DNA of 64,000 nt from Abyssibacter sp036156195 (GTDB lineage: Bacteria > Pseudomonadota > Gammaproteobacteria > Nevskiales > OUC007): contig JAYZUZ010000011.1 of NCBI GenBank assembly GCA_036156195.1, positions 248,001-312,000 on the forward strand, given 5' to 3'. The notes beneath the pieces are model-generated. The model ran no database searches and was not told the origin of the DNA. It saw nothing but the letters and a program-made list of their open reading frames with translations. The translations under genes and the position numbers were made by a program. Below, one piece after another: positions 43,479-53,141 of the stretch. Position 1 is the first letter of the stretch. The number at the start of each line of letters is the position of its first letter.

Positions 43479-44020
43479 TGACGCAGGAGGGCGATCAGCT
43501 GACGCGGATCTTCCTCGTCGGGCCACCGGGCGCAGGCAAGACGACCATCGGGCGTCGTCTCGCGCGCCTGCGTGCGCTGGAGTTTGTCGACAGCGATCAC
43601 GAGATTGAAGCCTGCTGTGGCGTGGACATTCCCTACATCTTCGAGATCGAGGGCGAGGCTGGATTTCGCCGGAGAGAGGCCAAGATGATCGACCAGCTCA
43701 CCCAGCGAGACCACATCGTGCTCGCCACCGGCGGAGGGTCTGTACTGATGGATGACAACCGAGCGCACCTGGCCAGCCGCGGGTTCGTGGTGTACCTGCA
43801 CGCTACGCTGGAACAGCAAATCCAACGCACCCGCAACAGCCAGGGCCGCCCCCTGCTCAATGCAGGGAATCGCAGGCAGACACTAAGCACTTTGTTCCAG
43901 ACCCGTGATCCGCTGTACCGGGAAGTGGCCGACATCGTCATCGAAACCCGAGGCCGTGCTGCCAAGGCGGTCGCACAGGATCTCCACCGCCGCTTGAGCA
44001 CGCATTCCACCCCATCATGA
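43478..44020 (+). CDS. aroK: Shikimate kinase
   Basis: 180 residues from the ATG at 43478; the frame starting at 43433 is in the previous gene. P-loop GPPGAGKTT, the shikimate-binding DSDHEIE, FRRREAKMI and ATGGGSVL, and the lid Arg in GRPLL. Phosphorylates shikimate in aromatic amino acid synthesis. Overlaps aroB by four bases. Confidence 0.97.
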   Translation: MTQEGDQLTRIFLVGPPGAGKTTIGRRLARLRALEFVDSDHEIEACCGVDIPYIFEIEGEAGFRRREAKMIDQLTQRDHIVLATGGGSVLMDDNRAHLASRGFVVYLHATLEQQIQRTRNSQGRPLLNAGNRRQTLSTLFQTRDPLYREVADIVIETRGRAAKAVAQDLHRRLSTHSTPS

Positions 44021-45075
44021 TCCGAACACTGCAGGTCGAGCTGGGCGCACGCAGCTACCCCATCGATATCGGCCCAGGCGTGTTGTCACGCCTGGACACC
44101 CAAGGGCAACGCTGTCTGGTGGTCAGCAATGACACCGTCGCGCCACTCCATCTGAAAACCCTGCTCGCGCAACTCCCCGAGGACACGGCCACCTGCATTC
44201 TGCCCGATGGCGAAGCCCACAAGACCCTGGACTCCGCTGGAGTCATCCTTGATGCACTGGCCGCTGGCGGCTTTCATCGCGACGGATTGGTCATCGCACT
44301 AGGCGGCGGTGTTATCGGTGATCTCGCGGGCTTTGCAGCAGCGGTGTATCACCGTGGGATTGCATTCATCCAGATCCCGACCACCTTGCTGTCGATGGTG
44401 GACAGCTCCGTTGGTGGCAAAACCGGCGTCAACCACCCGGCTGGCAAGAATCTTATCGGCGCTTTCCATCAACCCCGCCAGGTCCTGGCCGACCTGCAAT
44501 TGCTCGACACCCTGCCCTCGCGGGAGTACGCCGCTGGGCTGGCAGAGGTCGTGAAATACGCAGCACTGGGCGACCTGGCGTTTCTGGACTGGCTCGAAGC
44601 GCAGACACCGGCGCTGCAAGCCCGGGACCATGCCGTACTCGCCGAGATGGTCGAGCGCTGCTGCGCCGCCAAGGCCCGCATTGTTGCCGCTGACGAGCGC
44701 GAGCAGGGACAGCGGGCCCTGCTCAACCTGGGCCACACGTTTGGACACGCCATCGAAACTGCCAGCGGTTATGGCACGGTGCTACACGGGGAAGCCGTGG
44801 CCATCGGCATGGTCATGGCGGCGGACTTGTCGTGCCGACTGGGCTGGACCAGCCGAGCAGATGTCGAGCGCCTGTGCGCCCTGCTCCAGGCGCTGGATCT
44901 GCCAACCCGCTGCCCGCCCATCCCGCCGGAGCAGTTTCTGGCGCTGATGCAGCGGGACAAGAAAGTCCTGAACAACCGGCTACGCCTGGTCCTGCTCAAA
45001 CCCCTGGGGCAAGCCATCATCACGGCCGACGTGCCTCCGGAGCCGTTGCAGGAAACCCTGCTGGCTGCGACCTGA
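44017..45075 (+). CDS. aroB: 3-dehydroquinate synthase
   Basis: 352 residues. NAD-dependent, metal-binding: GGGVIGDLAGFAAAVYHRG, PTTLLSMVDSSVGGKTGVNH, GLAEVVKYA, and NLGHTFGHAIE with the metal histidines. Converts DAHP to dehydroquinate. Cotranscribed with aroK. Confidence 0.97.
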   Translation: MIRTLQVELGARSYPIDIGPGVLSRLDTQGQRCLVVSNDTVAPLHLKTLLAQLPEDTATCILPDGEAHKTLDSAGVILDALAAGGFHRDGLVIALGGGVIGDLAGFAAAVYHRGIAFIQIPTTLLSMVDSSVGGKTGVNHPAGKNLIGAFHQPRQVLADLQLLDTLPSREYAAGLAEVVKYAALGDLAFLDWLEAQTPALQARDHAVLAEMVERCCAAKARIVAADEREQGQRALLNLGHTFGHAIETASGYGTVLHGEAVAIGMVMAADLSCRLGWTSRADVERLCALLQALDLPTRCPPIPPEQFLALMQRDKKVLNNRLRLVLLKPLGQAIITADVPPEPLQETLLAAT

Positions 45076-45077
45076 GC

Positions 45078-46223
45078 ATGCTGGCGCCCTACGCAGCGAG
45101 TTGTGAAACAAGCCGCGGCCGGCGTGTCAGCGAAACGCGCTCCCCGAACCGGACGGAGTATCAGCGCGACCGGGATCGCATCGTTCACTGCGCGGCGTTC
45201 CGTCGCCTGGAGTACAAGACCCAGGTTTTCGTCAATCACGAAGGTGACCTGTTCCGCACACGCCTGACGCATTCGGTGGAAGTGGCACAGATCGCAAGAA
45301 CACTCGCGCGATCACTTCAGCTCAACGAAGATTTGGTCGAAGCCATCTCTCTGGCGCACGACCTCGGCCACACCGCCTTCGGTCATGCGGGCCAGGACGC
45401 CCTGAATGACTGCATGAAGCCCTACGGCGGGTTCGAGCACAATATTCAGTCGCTGCGCGTCGTCGATGTGCTGGAGAACAAGTACGCCGCATTTCAGGGC
45501 CTGAATCTGACCTTTGAAACCCGCGAAGGCATCCTCAAGCACTGCACACGGGCCAAGGCCAAGCTGCTGGGCGATGTGGGCCAGCGCTTTCTCGACGGCA
45601 CGTTTCCCTCACTGGAGGCACAACTCGCGAATTTGTCGGACGAGATTGCCTACAACAACCATGACATTGACGATGGACTGCGCGCGGGGTTGCTGACGCT
45701 GGAACAGTTGGTCGAAGTGCCGTTGTTCGCACGCTTCTACCACGAGGTCATGGACAGCTATCAATCGCTCACGCCCAAGCAGATCCGTCACGAGGTGATC
45801 CGGCGAATGATCAACTACCTGGTGTTGGACGTCATCCAGACCAGTCAGGCGGCCCTGAACGCGCTCCGCCCCCCGCACGTCGACGCCGTTCGACAGGCAG
45901 ACCAGCCGCTCATCGCGTTCAGCCCCGAAGCACGACGCCTGAACACCGAACTCAAGCGGTTTCTCTACCAGAACCTCTACAGCCACCATCAGGTCTACCG
46001 CATTACCAGCAAGGCCCGGCGGGTGATCAAAGCCTTGTTCGATGCGTTTCTCGCCGACCCCAAACTGTTACCGCCGAAGTTCGCCGACCGCGTCCCCGGC
46101 GATAACAACGACCTGGACCACCGGACGCGCGCTCGGCTCATTGCCGACTATATCGCCGGCATGACAGACCGCTACGCCCTGGACGAATACGACCGGCTGT
46201 TCGATCCCCGACGGCTGCGCTAG
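45078..46223 (+). CDS. dgt: Deoxyguanosinetriphosphate triphosphohydrolase-like protein
   Basis: 381 residues from the ATG at 45078, two bases after aroB; the frame extends back inside aroB but those residues are out of family. HD-domain metal ligands: His in THSVEVAQIAR, HDLGHTAFGHAG, and Asp in SLSDEIAYNNHDIDDG-type ANLSDEIAYNNHD. Hydrolyses dNTP to nucleoside and triphosphate. Belongs to the shorter, type 2 subfamily. Confidence 0.94.
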   Translation: MLAPYAASCETSRGRRVSETRSPNRTEYQRDRDRIVHCAAFRRLEYKTQVFVNHEGDLFRTRLTHSVEVAQIARTLARSLQLNEDLVEAISLAHDLGHTAFGHAGQDALNDCMKPYGGFEHNIQSLRVVDVLENKYAAFQGLNLTFETREGILKHCTRAKAKLLGDVGQRFLDGTFPSLEAQLANLSDEIAYNNHDIDDGLRAGLLTLEQLVEVPLFARFYHEVMDSYQSLTPKQIRHEVIRRMINYLVLDVIQTSQAALNALRPPHVDAVRQADQPLIAFSPEARRLNTELKRFLYQNLYSHHQVYRITSKARRVIKALFDAFLADPKLLPPKFADRVPGDNNDLDHRTRARLIADYIAGMTDRYALDEYDRLFDPRRLR

Positions 46224-46260
46224 CCCGGCAATCTGCGGCAGCACGCCCCTCAACCCCTTG

Positions 46261-46288
46261 GAAAGCCTTGCTCCACGGGCTTTCGTTT
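46261..46288 (+). terminator. Weak terminator-like hairpin after dgt
   Basis: GAAAGCC (46261-46267) and GGCTTTC (46278-46284) around a ten-base loop, then GTTT. It abuts the -35 box of the next promoter, fitting separation of the aro-dgt and glt transcripts. Confidence 0.45.
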
Positions 46289-46314
46289 GACGGTCATGGG
46301 CCCGTTTCTATAAT
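46287..46314 (+). promoter_or_regulatory. Near-consensus sigma-70 promoter of gltBD
   Basis: TTGACG (46287-46292), sixteen bases, TATAAT (46309-46314). The mRNA would start near 46321, giving a leader of about 105 bases before the gltB ATG at 46426. Confidence 0.8.
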
Positions 46315-46425
46315 GGCTGGTCCGCATGCCGCACTGCGGCAAATACTCGACGAGCGCCCTCACCGGCCGCAGCGTTCTGCGCTTGCGGCCGCTTGGAGTG
46401 CCTCCCTCACGGACAGGCGTTGCGT

Positions 46426-49400
46426 ATGGCAATGACACAGCAAGGGCTCTACCGCCCGGAATTTGAGCGTGACAACTGCGGTTTCGGTCTCATCGCCCAG
46501 ATTGATGACCAACCCAGTCACTGGCTCGTTCAGACGGCGATTAGCGCACTTGCTCGTCTTACCCATCGCGGCGCTGTCGCCGCTGACGGCAAATCCGGCG
46601 ATGGCTGCGGCCTGCTGATGAAGAAGCCGGATGCGTTTCTGCGCGCCGTGGCCGACGAACAGGGCATCCGGCTGGGCCAAGGCGACTACGCCGTCGGCAA
46701 CATCTTCCTGTCCCAGGATGCAGCCATTGCCGAGCAGTCACGCAGCCGACTGGCCGAGGCGCTGGAAGCCCGTGGCCTGACCCTGGCCGGATGGCGCGAG
46801 GTACCTGTCGATGATGCCGCGCTGGGCGATCAGGCCCGCCGGACCAAGCCGCGCATCGAACAGGTTTTCGTCACCGCCCCGGACGACTGGCACATCTTCC
46901 AGTTCGAACTGGCTCTGTTCCGCGCCCGGCGCGCAGCAGAAAAGCGCATTGCGGAGATCGATCCCGATTTTTACGTCACGACGCTGTCGTGCCGCATTCT
47001 GCTCTACAAGGGCCTGGTGATGCCGGCGTATCTGCCGGTGTTCTACAAGGATTTGAACGACGACCGCCTGGCCTCCTCGGTCTGCGTGTTCCACCAGCGC
47101 TTCTCTACAAACACTCTGCCCCGGTGGCCGCTGGCGCAGCCGTTCCGGTTTCTCGCGCATAACGGCGAAATCAACACCATTCGCGGCAACCGCAACTGGT
47201 CGGTTGCCCGGGCCCGCAAGTTTGAAAGTGGCGATCTCGAAAACATCGAGGAACTCATGCCGCTGGTGACCATGGACGGTTCGGATTCGCAGTCACTGGA
47301 CAACATGCTCGAAGTGCTGCTGGCAGGCGGCATGGACATTTTTGCCGCCGCGCGCGTCATGGTGCCGCCCGCCTGGCAAAACGTTGAGCTGATGAACCCG
47401 GACCTGCGGGCCTTCTACGAATACAACTCCATGCACATGGAGCCCTGGGACGGTCCCGCCGGCCTGGTCATGACCGATGGCCGCTATGCAGCCTGCGGCA
47501 CGGACCGTAACGGCCTGCGTCCGGCCCGCTATGTCATCACCAAGGACCGCGTGATCACGCTGGCCTCGGAAATTGGTGTGTACGACTACGCCCCCGAGGA
47601 CGTCGTCGAGAAAGGCCGGCTGCGCCCGGGCCAGATGCTGGCCGTGGATACGCAAACCGGTCGCGTGCTGTACCCCGACGACATCGACCGCGAACTGGCC
47701 GGGCGCCATCCCTACAAGCAGTGGCTCAAGGATGGCGTGCGCCGCATCGAATCCAAACTCACCGAGACCGACCCCTGGTCCTTCTTCGATCGCACCGAGC
47801 TGGCCACCTACCAGAAGCTGTTCCAGGTGACCTTTGAGGAGCGCGACCAGGTGCTGCGACCGCTGGCTGAAGCCGGCCAGGAAGCTGTCGGGTCCATGGG
47901 TGATGACACACCGTTCCCGGTGCTGTCCCAGCAGCATCGATCACTCTACGACTACTTCCGCCAGCAGTTTGCGCAGGTCACCAACCCGCCGATCGATCCG
48001 CTGCGCGAGCAGATCGTCATGTCGCTGGAGTCCTGCCTGGGCGCAGAACGCAGCGTCTTCGAGGAGACACCGGATCGCGCCAAGCGTCTGCTGGTGGACT
48101 CCCCCGTGCTGTCGACCGGCAAGTACGAACAATTGCTCGCCCTCGAGGATCCGGCCTACGCCCATGTCCGCATCCGGCTGGCCTGGACCGAGGACGAGGG
48201 GCTGGCCGCCGCCATCGATCGCATCACTCGCGAAGCGGTCGCAGCCGTACGCGGCGGCAAGGTGGTCGTGGTGCTCAGTGATCGCGGCCTGACGCCCGGC
48301 GAGTTGCCGGTGCATGCCTTGATGGCCACCGGCGCCGTCCACCATGCTCTGGTGCGCGAAAGCCTGCGGACCGATGCCAACATCATTGTGGATACGGCCA
48401 CCGCCCGGGATTCGCATCATTTCGCCTGCCTCATCGGCTTTGGCGCATCCTGCGTGCACCCCTATCTGGCCTATGAATGCCTGTTCGACATGCTCCGCAC
48501 CGGCGAGATCCGCGATCGCGAGCGTGCCGACCTTGGCCGCGCCTTCCGTAAGGGGATTAACAAGGGCCTGTACAAGATCATGTCCAAGATGGGCATCTCG
48601 ACCATTGCCAGCTACCGCGGCGCGCAGTTGTTCGAGATCGTGGGCCTGTCGGATGAGATCGTACAGCGCTGTTTTCCGGGCACGGTGAGCCGCGTGCAGG
48701 GCACGGCCTTTACCGATGTCGAGCAGGACACCATCGAGCTGGACCGCTTGGCGCGAAACCCGCGCAAGCCGTTGGTTCAGGGCGGCCTGCTCAAGTACAT
48801 ACACGGCGGCGAGTACCACGCCTACAACCCCGACGTGGTCTTTACGCTGCAAAAGGCCGTCAAATCCGGTGATTTCGCCGACTACCAGGAATACGTCGAG
48901 CAGGTCAGCTCGCGGCCACCCGCCGTGCTGCGCGACCTGTTCCGGATCAAGCCACTGGGCGAGCCCATCCCACTGGAAGAAGTCGAGCCGATCTCGGCGA
49001 TCGTCCGTCGATTCGACTCGGCTGGAATGAGTCTGGGCGCGCTGTCGCCCGAAGCCCATGAAGCCCTGGCCATTGCAATGAACCGGCTAGGTGGTCGTTC
49101 CAACTCCGGTGAGGGCGGCGAGGACCCATCGCGCTATGGCACCGAGCGCATGTCCAAGATCAAACAGGTTGCCTCGGGACGGTTCGGCGTCACTCCGCAC
49201 TACCTGGTCAACGCCGAGGTGCTGCAGATCAAGGTCGCCCAGGGCGCCAAGCCTGGCGAAGGTGGCCAGCTGCCGGGCCATAAGGTCAACCAGATGATCG
49301 CCAAGCTGCGCTACTCCAAGCCGGGTGTTGCGCTGATCTCCCCGCCCCCGCATCACGACATCTATTCGATCGAGGACCTGGCGCAGCTCATTTTTGATCT

Positions 49401-50886
49401 CAAGCAGGTCAACCCGGATGCGCTGGTGTCGGTCAAGCTTGTCTCCGGGCCGGGCGTGGGCACGATTGCCGCCGGCGTGGCCAAGGCCTATGCCGATCTG
49501 ATCACCATCTCCGGCTACGACGGCGGCACCGGCGCCAGCCCGCTGACCTCGGTGCGCTATGCCGGCACGCCCTGGGAACTGGGCCTGGCAGAAACCCATC
49601 AGACCCTGCGACTCAACGATTTGCGTGGGCGCGTGCGCCTGCAGACGGACGGCGGCCTCAAGGTGGGCTCGGATGTCATCAAGGCCGCGATGCTGGGTGC
49701 CGAGTCCTTCGGTTTCGGCACGGGCCCCATGGTGGCGCTGGGCTGTAAGTACCTGCGCATCTGCCATCTGAACAACTGCGCCACCGGTGTGGCCACGCAG
49801 AACAAAGTGCTGCGGCTCAAGCACTTCATCGGGCTGCCGGAGATGGTGGAGAATTTCTTCCGTTTCATCGCCGAGGATGTCCGCCAGCAGTTGGCTGCCC
49901 TGGGCGCACGGTCAGTGGAGGAGCTGATCGGCCGCAGCGATCTGTTGGACATTGATCCGGGCCGCACCCCCAAACAGAACAAGCTGGATTTGTCCCCCAT
50001 TCTGTCGGTGAACAGCCTGGCCGATTCACGAACGCATGTCTGCGTGGAACCGCGCAACGAGCCCTACGACAAGGGTGAACTGGCCGAAGAAATGGTGCAG
50101 ACCTGTCTGCCCGCCATCGAGTCCAAGTCGGGTGGGCGTTTTCCGTTCCGGATCGCCAACTACCATCGCTCCATCGGCGCCCGCCTGTCGGGTGAGATCG
50201 CCCGGCGCTACGGGAACGAAGGCATGGTTGACGCCCCGATCACCATCGAACTCAACGGCACGGCCGGTCAAAGCTTCGGCGTCTGGAATGCCGGCGGCCT
50301 GAACCTGGATTTGATCGGTGACGCCAATGACTACGTCGGCAAGGGTATGGCCGGTGGCCGGATCACCATCCGCCCGCCGGAAAAAAGCGCCTTCAAGACC
50401 CAGGACACCACGATCATCGGCAACACCTGCCTGTACGGCGCCACCGGCGGCACGCTCTACGCCGCAGGCCGCGCCGGCGAACGATTTGCGGTGCGCAATT
50501 CCGGCGCCCTGGCGGTGGTGGAAGGCTGTGGTGACCACGGCTGCGAATACATGACCGGCGGCGTGGTCTGCGTGCTGGGCTCCACCGGCGTGAACTTCGG
50601 GGCCGGCATGACGGGCGGATTCGCCTATGTGCTGGATCGAGATCGTCATTTTGTCGACCGCTACAATCACGAGCTCATCGATATCCACCGGCTGGTGGCT
50701 GAACACATGGAAGGGCATCGGCACTACGTGCGCGACCTGATCGCCGATTACGTCAAGGTCACGGGCAGCCAGTGGGGCGCCGAGATTCTTGATGACTGGC
50801 GTGACTGGGTTGGCCGGTTCTGGCTGATCAAGCCCAAGGCCATCGACATCGGCGATCTGCTCGACGCCATCCGCCAGGCCGCCTGA
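46426..50886 (+). CDS. gltB: Glutamate synthase (NADPH) large subunit
   Basis: 1486 residues from the ATG at 46426 (a TTG at 46393 is possible but unneeded). A seventeen-residue propeptide precedes the mature N-terminal Cys18 in RDNCGFGLIAQ, the glutaminase nucleophile. Then the central domain, the FMN-binding synthase domain (SLGALSPEAHEALAIAMNRLGGRSNSGEGGEDP, ISGYDGGTGASPLTS), the 3Fe-4S cysteines in CRICHLNNCATGVATQ-like LRICHLNNCATG, and the C-terminal beta-helix (GVWNAGGLNLDLIGDANDYVGKGMAGG). Makes glutamate from glutamine and 2-oxoglutarate. Confidence 0.98.
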   Translation: MAMTQQGLYRPEFERDNCGFGLIAQIDDQPSHWLVQTAISALARLTHRGAVAADGKSGDGCGLLMKKPDAFLRAVADEQGIRLGQGDYAVGNIFLSQDAAIAEQSRSRLAEALEARGLTLAGWREVPVDDAALGDQARRTKPRIEQVFVTAPDDWHIFQFELALFRARRAAEKRIAEIDPDFYVTTLSCRILLYKGLVMPAYLPVFYKDLNDDRLASSVCVFHQRFSTNTLPRWPLAQPFRFLAHNGEINTIRGNRNWSVARARKFESGDLENIEELMPLVTMDGSDSQSLDNMLEVLLAGGMDIFAAARVMVPPAWQNVELMNPDLRAFYEYNSMHMEPWDGPAGLVMTDGRYAACGTDRNGLRPARYVITKDRVITLASEIGVYDYAPEDVVEKGRLRPGQMLAVDTQTGRVLYPDDIDRELAGRHPYKQWLKDGVRRIESKLTETDPWSFFDRTELATYQKLFQVTFEERDQVLRPLAEAGQEAVGSMGDDTPFPVLSQQHRSLYDYFRQQFAQVTNPPIDPLREQIVMSLESCLGAERSVFEETPDRAKRLLVDSPVLSTGKYEQLLALEDPAYAHVRIRLAWTEDEGLAAAIDRITREAVAAVRGGKVVVVLSDRGLTPGELPVHALMATGAVHHALVRESLRTDANIIVDTATARDSHHFACLIGFGASCVHPYLAYECLFDMLRTGEIRDRERADLGRAFRKGINKGLYKIMSKMGISTIASYRGAQLFEIVGLSDEIVQRCFPGTVSRVQGTAFTDVEQDTIELDRLARNPRKPLVQGGLLKYIHGGEYHAYNPDVVFTLQKAVKSGDFADYQEYVEQVSSRPPAVLRDLFRIKPLGEPIPLEEVEPISAIVRRFDSAGMSLGALSPEAHEALAIAMNRLGGRSNSGEGGEDPSRYGTERMSKIKQVASGRFGVTPHYLVNAEVLQIKVAQGAKPGEGGQLPGHKVNQMIAKLRYSKPGVALISPPPHHDIYSIEDLAQLIFDLKQVNPDALVSVKLVSGPGVGTIAAGVAKAYADLITISGYDGGTGASPLTSVRYAGTPWELGLAETHQTLRLNDLRGRVRLQTDGGLKVGSDVIKAAMLGAESFGFGTGPMVALGCKYLRICHLNNCATGVATQNKVLRLKHFIGLPEMVENFFRFIAEDVRQQLAALGARSVEELIGRSDLLDIDPGRTPKQNKLDLSPILSVNSLADSRTHVCVEPRNEPYDKGELAEEMVQTCLPAIESKSGGRFPFRIANYHRSIGARLSGEIARRYGNEGMVDAPITIELNGTAGQSFGVWNAGGLNLDLIGDANDYVGKGMAGGRITIRPPEKSAFKTQDTTIIGNTCLYGATGGTLYAAGRAGERFAVRNSGALAVVEGCGDHGCEYMTGGVVCVLGSTGVNFGAGMTGGFAYVLDRDRHFVDRYNHELIDIHRLVAEHMEGHRHYVRDLIADYVKVTGSQWGAEILDDWRDWVGRFWLIKPKAIDIGDLLDAIRQAA

Positions 50887-50902
50887 TTTCAGGCGCCCCC
50901 AT

Positions 50903-50920
50903 GCCCGCCTTCGGGCGGGC
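50903..50920 (+). repeat. UUCG-capped hairpin between gltB and gltD
   Basis: GCCCGCC (50903-50909), TTCG loop, GGCGGGC (50914-50920). C-UUCG-G tetraloop stems are exceptionally stable in RNA. No T-run follows, so it is more likely an mRNA stabiliser or a partial attenuator that sets the gltB:gltD ratio. Confidence 0.6.
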
Positions 50921-50945
50921 CGACCACCCCTGCAAGGGCCAGTAA

Positions 50946-52358
50946 ATGGGTAAGAACACCACGCAATTTCTGGATGTGCCGCGCCACGACCCGGCCAAGA
51001 CTTCGGTGGAAGTCCGGATCAAGGACTTCCGCGAAATCTACGCCAGCTTTGACGCCGAATCCGCCGCGCAACAGGCAGGCCGCTGCCTGTCCTGCGGCAA
51101 CCCCTACTGCGAGTGGAAGTGTCCGGTCCACAACTACATCCCCAACTGGCTCAAGCTGGTTGAGGAAGGCAACCTGTTCGAAGCTGCGGAGCTGTCGCAC
51201 AAGACCAACTCCCTGCCTGAGGTCTGCGGCCGTGTCTGCCCGCAGGATCGACTCTGCGAAGGCGCCTGCACCCTGAACGACGGGTTCGGCGCGGTCACCA
51301 TCGGCAATGTCGAAAAGTACATCTCCGACGAAGCCTTCAAGCAGGGCTGGCGACCGGATATGTCGCAGGTAATCGCCACCGGCAAACGCGTCGCTATCGT
51401 CGGCGCCGGGCCGGCAGGCCTGGGCTGCGCCGATGTCCTGGCCCGCAACGGCGTACAGGCCGTGGTCTTCGACAAGTACGATGAGATCGGCGGCCTGCTG
51501 ACCTTTGGCATTCCGCCGTTCAAGCTGGAAAAAGAAGTCGTGCGCAATCGCCGCACGATTCTGGAAGGCATGGGTGTGGAATTCCGCCTGGGCATGGAAA
51601 TCGGCAAGGACCTGCCCTTCCAGTCGCTACTGGATGAGTACGATGCCGTGTTTCTGGGCATGGGCACCTACACCTACATGAAGGGTGGATTTCCCGGTGA
51701 GGACCTGGACGGCGTCTACGATGCGTTGCCGTACCTGGTGTCCAACATCAACCGCGAACTTGCACTGGAAGACCATCCGAGCGAGTTCATCGACATGGCA
51801 GGCCAGAAGGTCGTCGTTCTGGGCGGCGGTGACACCGCGATGGACTGCAACCGCACCGCGGTGCGTCAGGGTGCCGAGCGCGTGCTCTGCGCCTATCGCC
51901 GCGACGAAGAGAACATGCCGGGCTCCCGCCGCGAGGTCGCCAACGCCAAGGAAGAAGGCGTGCAGTTCCTGTTCAACCGCCAGCCCATCGAGATCGTCGG
52001 CGACGGCCGTGTCGAGGGCGTCAAGGTCGTGCAGACGCAGCTGGGCGCGCCCGACAACCGCGGCCGCCGCCGCCCCGAGCCCGTGCCTGGCACCGAAGAA
52101 GTCATCGAAGCGGATCGCGTGATCATTGCCTTCGGGTTTCGCCCCAATCCCGCCGAATGGTTCACCGATCATCAGATCGGCATTCACGACGATGGCCGGG
52201 TGCAGGTCAAGCAAGCCGGCGAGGGTCACGTCTTTCAGACGGAGAATGCCAAGGTCTTTGCCGGTGGTGACATGGTGCGCGGCTCTGATCTGGTCGTCAC
52301 CGCCGTGTTCGAGGGCCGACAGGCTGCAGAGGCCATTTGCGAGTATCTAAGCGTCTAG
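50946..52358 (+). CDS. gltD: Glutamate synthase (NADPH) small subunit
   Basis: 470 residues. N-terminal 4Fe-4S cysteines (QAGRCLSCGNPYCEWKCPVHNYIPNW and CGRVCPQDRLCEGAC), FAD motif VGAGPAGLGCADVLARNG, NADPH motif VLGGGDTAMDCNRTAVRQGA and a final GGDMVRGSDLVVTAV. Transfers electrons from NADPH to GltB. Confidence 0.98.
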   Translation: MGKNTTQFLDVPRHDPAKTSVEVRIKDFREIYASFDAESAAQQAGRCLSCGNPYCEWKCPVHNYIPNWLKLVEEGNLFEAAELSHKTNSLPEVCGRVCPQDRLCEGACTLNDGFGAVTIGNVEKYISDEAFKQGWRPDMSQVIATGKRVAIVGAGPAGLGCADVLARNGVQAVVFDKYDEIGGLLTFGIPPFKLEKEVVRNRRTILEGMGVEFRLGMEIGKDLPFQSLLDEYDAVFLGMGTYTYMKGGFPGEDLDGVYDALPYLVSNINRELALEDHPSEFIDMAGQKVVVLGGGDTAMDCNRTAVRQGAERVLCAYRRDEENMPGSRREVANAKEEGVQFLFNRQPIEIVGDGRVEGVKVVQTQLGAPDNRGRRRPEPVPGTEEVIEADRVIIAFGFRPNPAEWFTDHQIGIHDDGRVQVKQAGEGHVFQTENAKVFAGGDMVRGSDLVVTAVFEGRQAAEAICEYLSV

Positions 52359-52376
52359 CGGACGCACACACCGACC

Positions 52377-53105
52377 ATGTCCGAGACCCTTGCTGCTCAA
52401 CAACGACTGATCGTGGCACTGGACCTGCCGACCGTATCGGCCGCCCAGGCGCTGGTCGAGTCGATGGACGGCGCCGCGTCGTACTACAAGGTCGGTCTGG
52501 AGCTCGCCATGGACCCGGGCTATTTCGGCCTGGTTACCTGGCTCAGCGCGCAGGGCTACCAGGTGTTCTGCGACCTTAAACTGCATGACATCCCGGCCAC
52601 CGTAGGGCGTGCCGTCAGTCGCCTGGCCGACTCCGGCGCGCATTTGCTGACCATCCATGCAGGCCAGCAGGCCATGCTGGAGGCCGCCGCCCAGGCCAGC
52701 GGTTCGGGGCTGCAGGTCGTCGCCGTCACCGCACTGACCAGCCTGGACCAGGCCGACCTTGCCGATCTGGGCATCCACACACCGGTCGATGAACTGGTCC
52801 TGCGGCATGCGCGCCGTGCCCGCGACGCCGGCCTGGACGGCGTGGTGTGCTCGGGGCATGAAGTGCGCCGCGTGCGCGCAGCGCTCGGCCCACAGGCGCT
52901 GGCCGTGACCCCGGGCATTCGCCCGGCGGCCAATGCGGTGGGCGACGGTGATCAGAAACGGGTGATGACGCCGGCAGCGGCCATTGCGGCGGGCGCCAGC
53001 CATATCGTGGTCGGGCGACCGATTCGCGATGCCGCCGACCCCGCCGCCGCCGCCCGCGCGATCGTGGCGGAGATCGACCAGGGACTGGCCGAACGCGCAG
53101 CCTGA
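52377..53105 (+). CDS. pyrF: Orotidine 5'-phosphate decarboxylase
   Basis: 242 residues, TIM barrel. LIVALDLPT, YYKVGLEL, catalytic FCDLKLHDIPATV (Asp-Lys-His-Asp), LTIHAG, VTALTSLD, VTPGIRP and IVVGRPI. Last step of UMP synthesis. Confidence 0.97.
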   Translation: MSETLAAQQRLIVALDLPTVSAAQALVESMDGAASYYKVGLELAMDPGYFGLVTWLSAQGYQVFCDLKLHDIPATVGRAVSRLADSGAHLLTIHAGQQAMLEAAAQASGSGLQVVAVTALTSLDQADLADLGIHTPVDELVLRHARRARDAGLDGVVCSGHEVRRVRAALGPQALAVTPGIRPAANAVGDGDQKRVMTPAAAIAAGASHIVVGRPIRDAADPAAAARAIVAEIDQGLAERAA

Positions 53106-53141
53106 GTGACGCGGCCGCCCCCAAGCTTTTAGACTCCCGCC

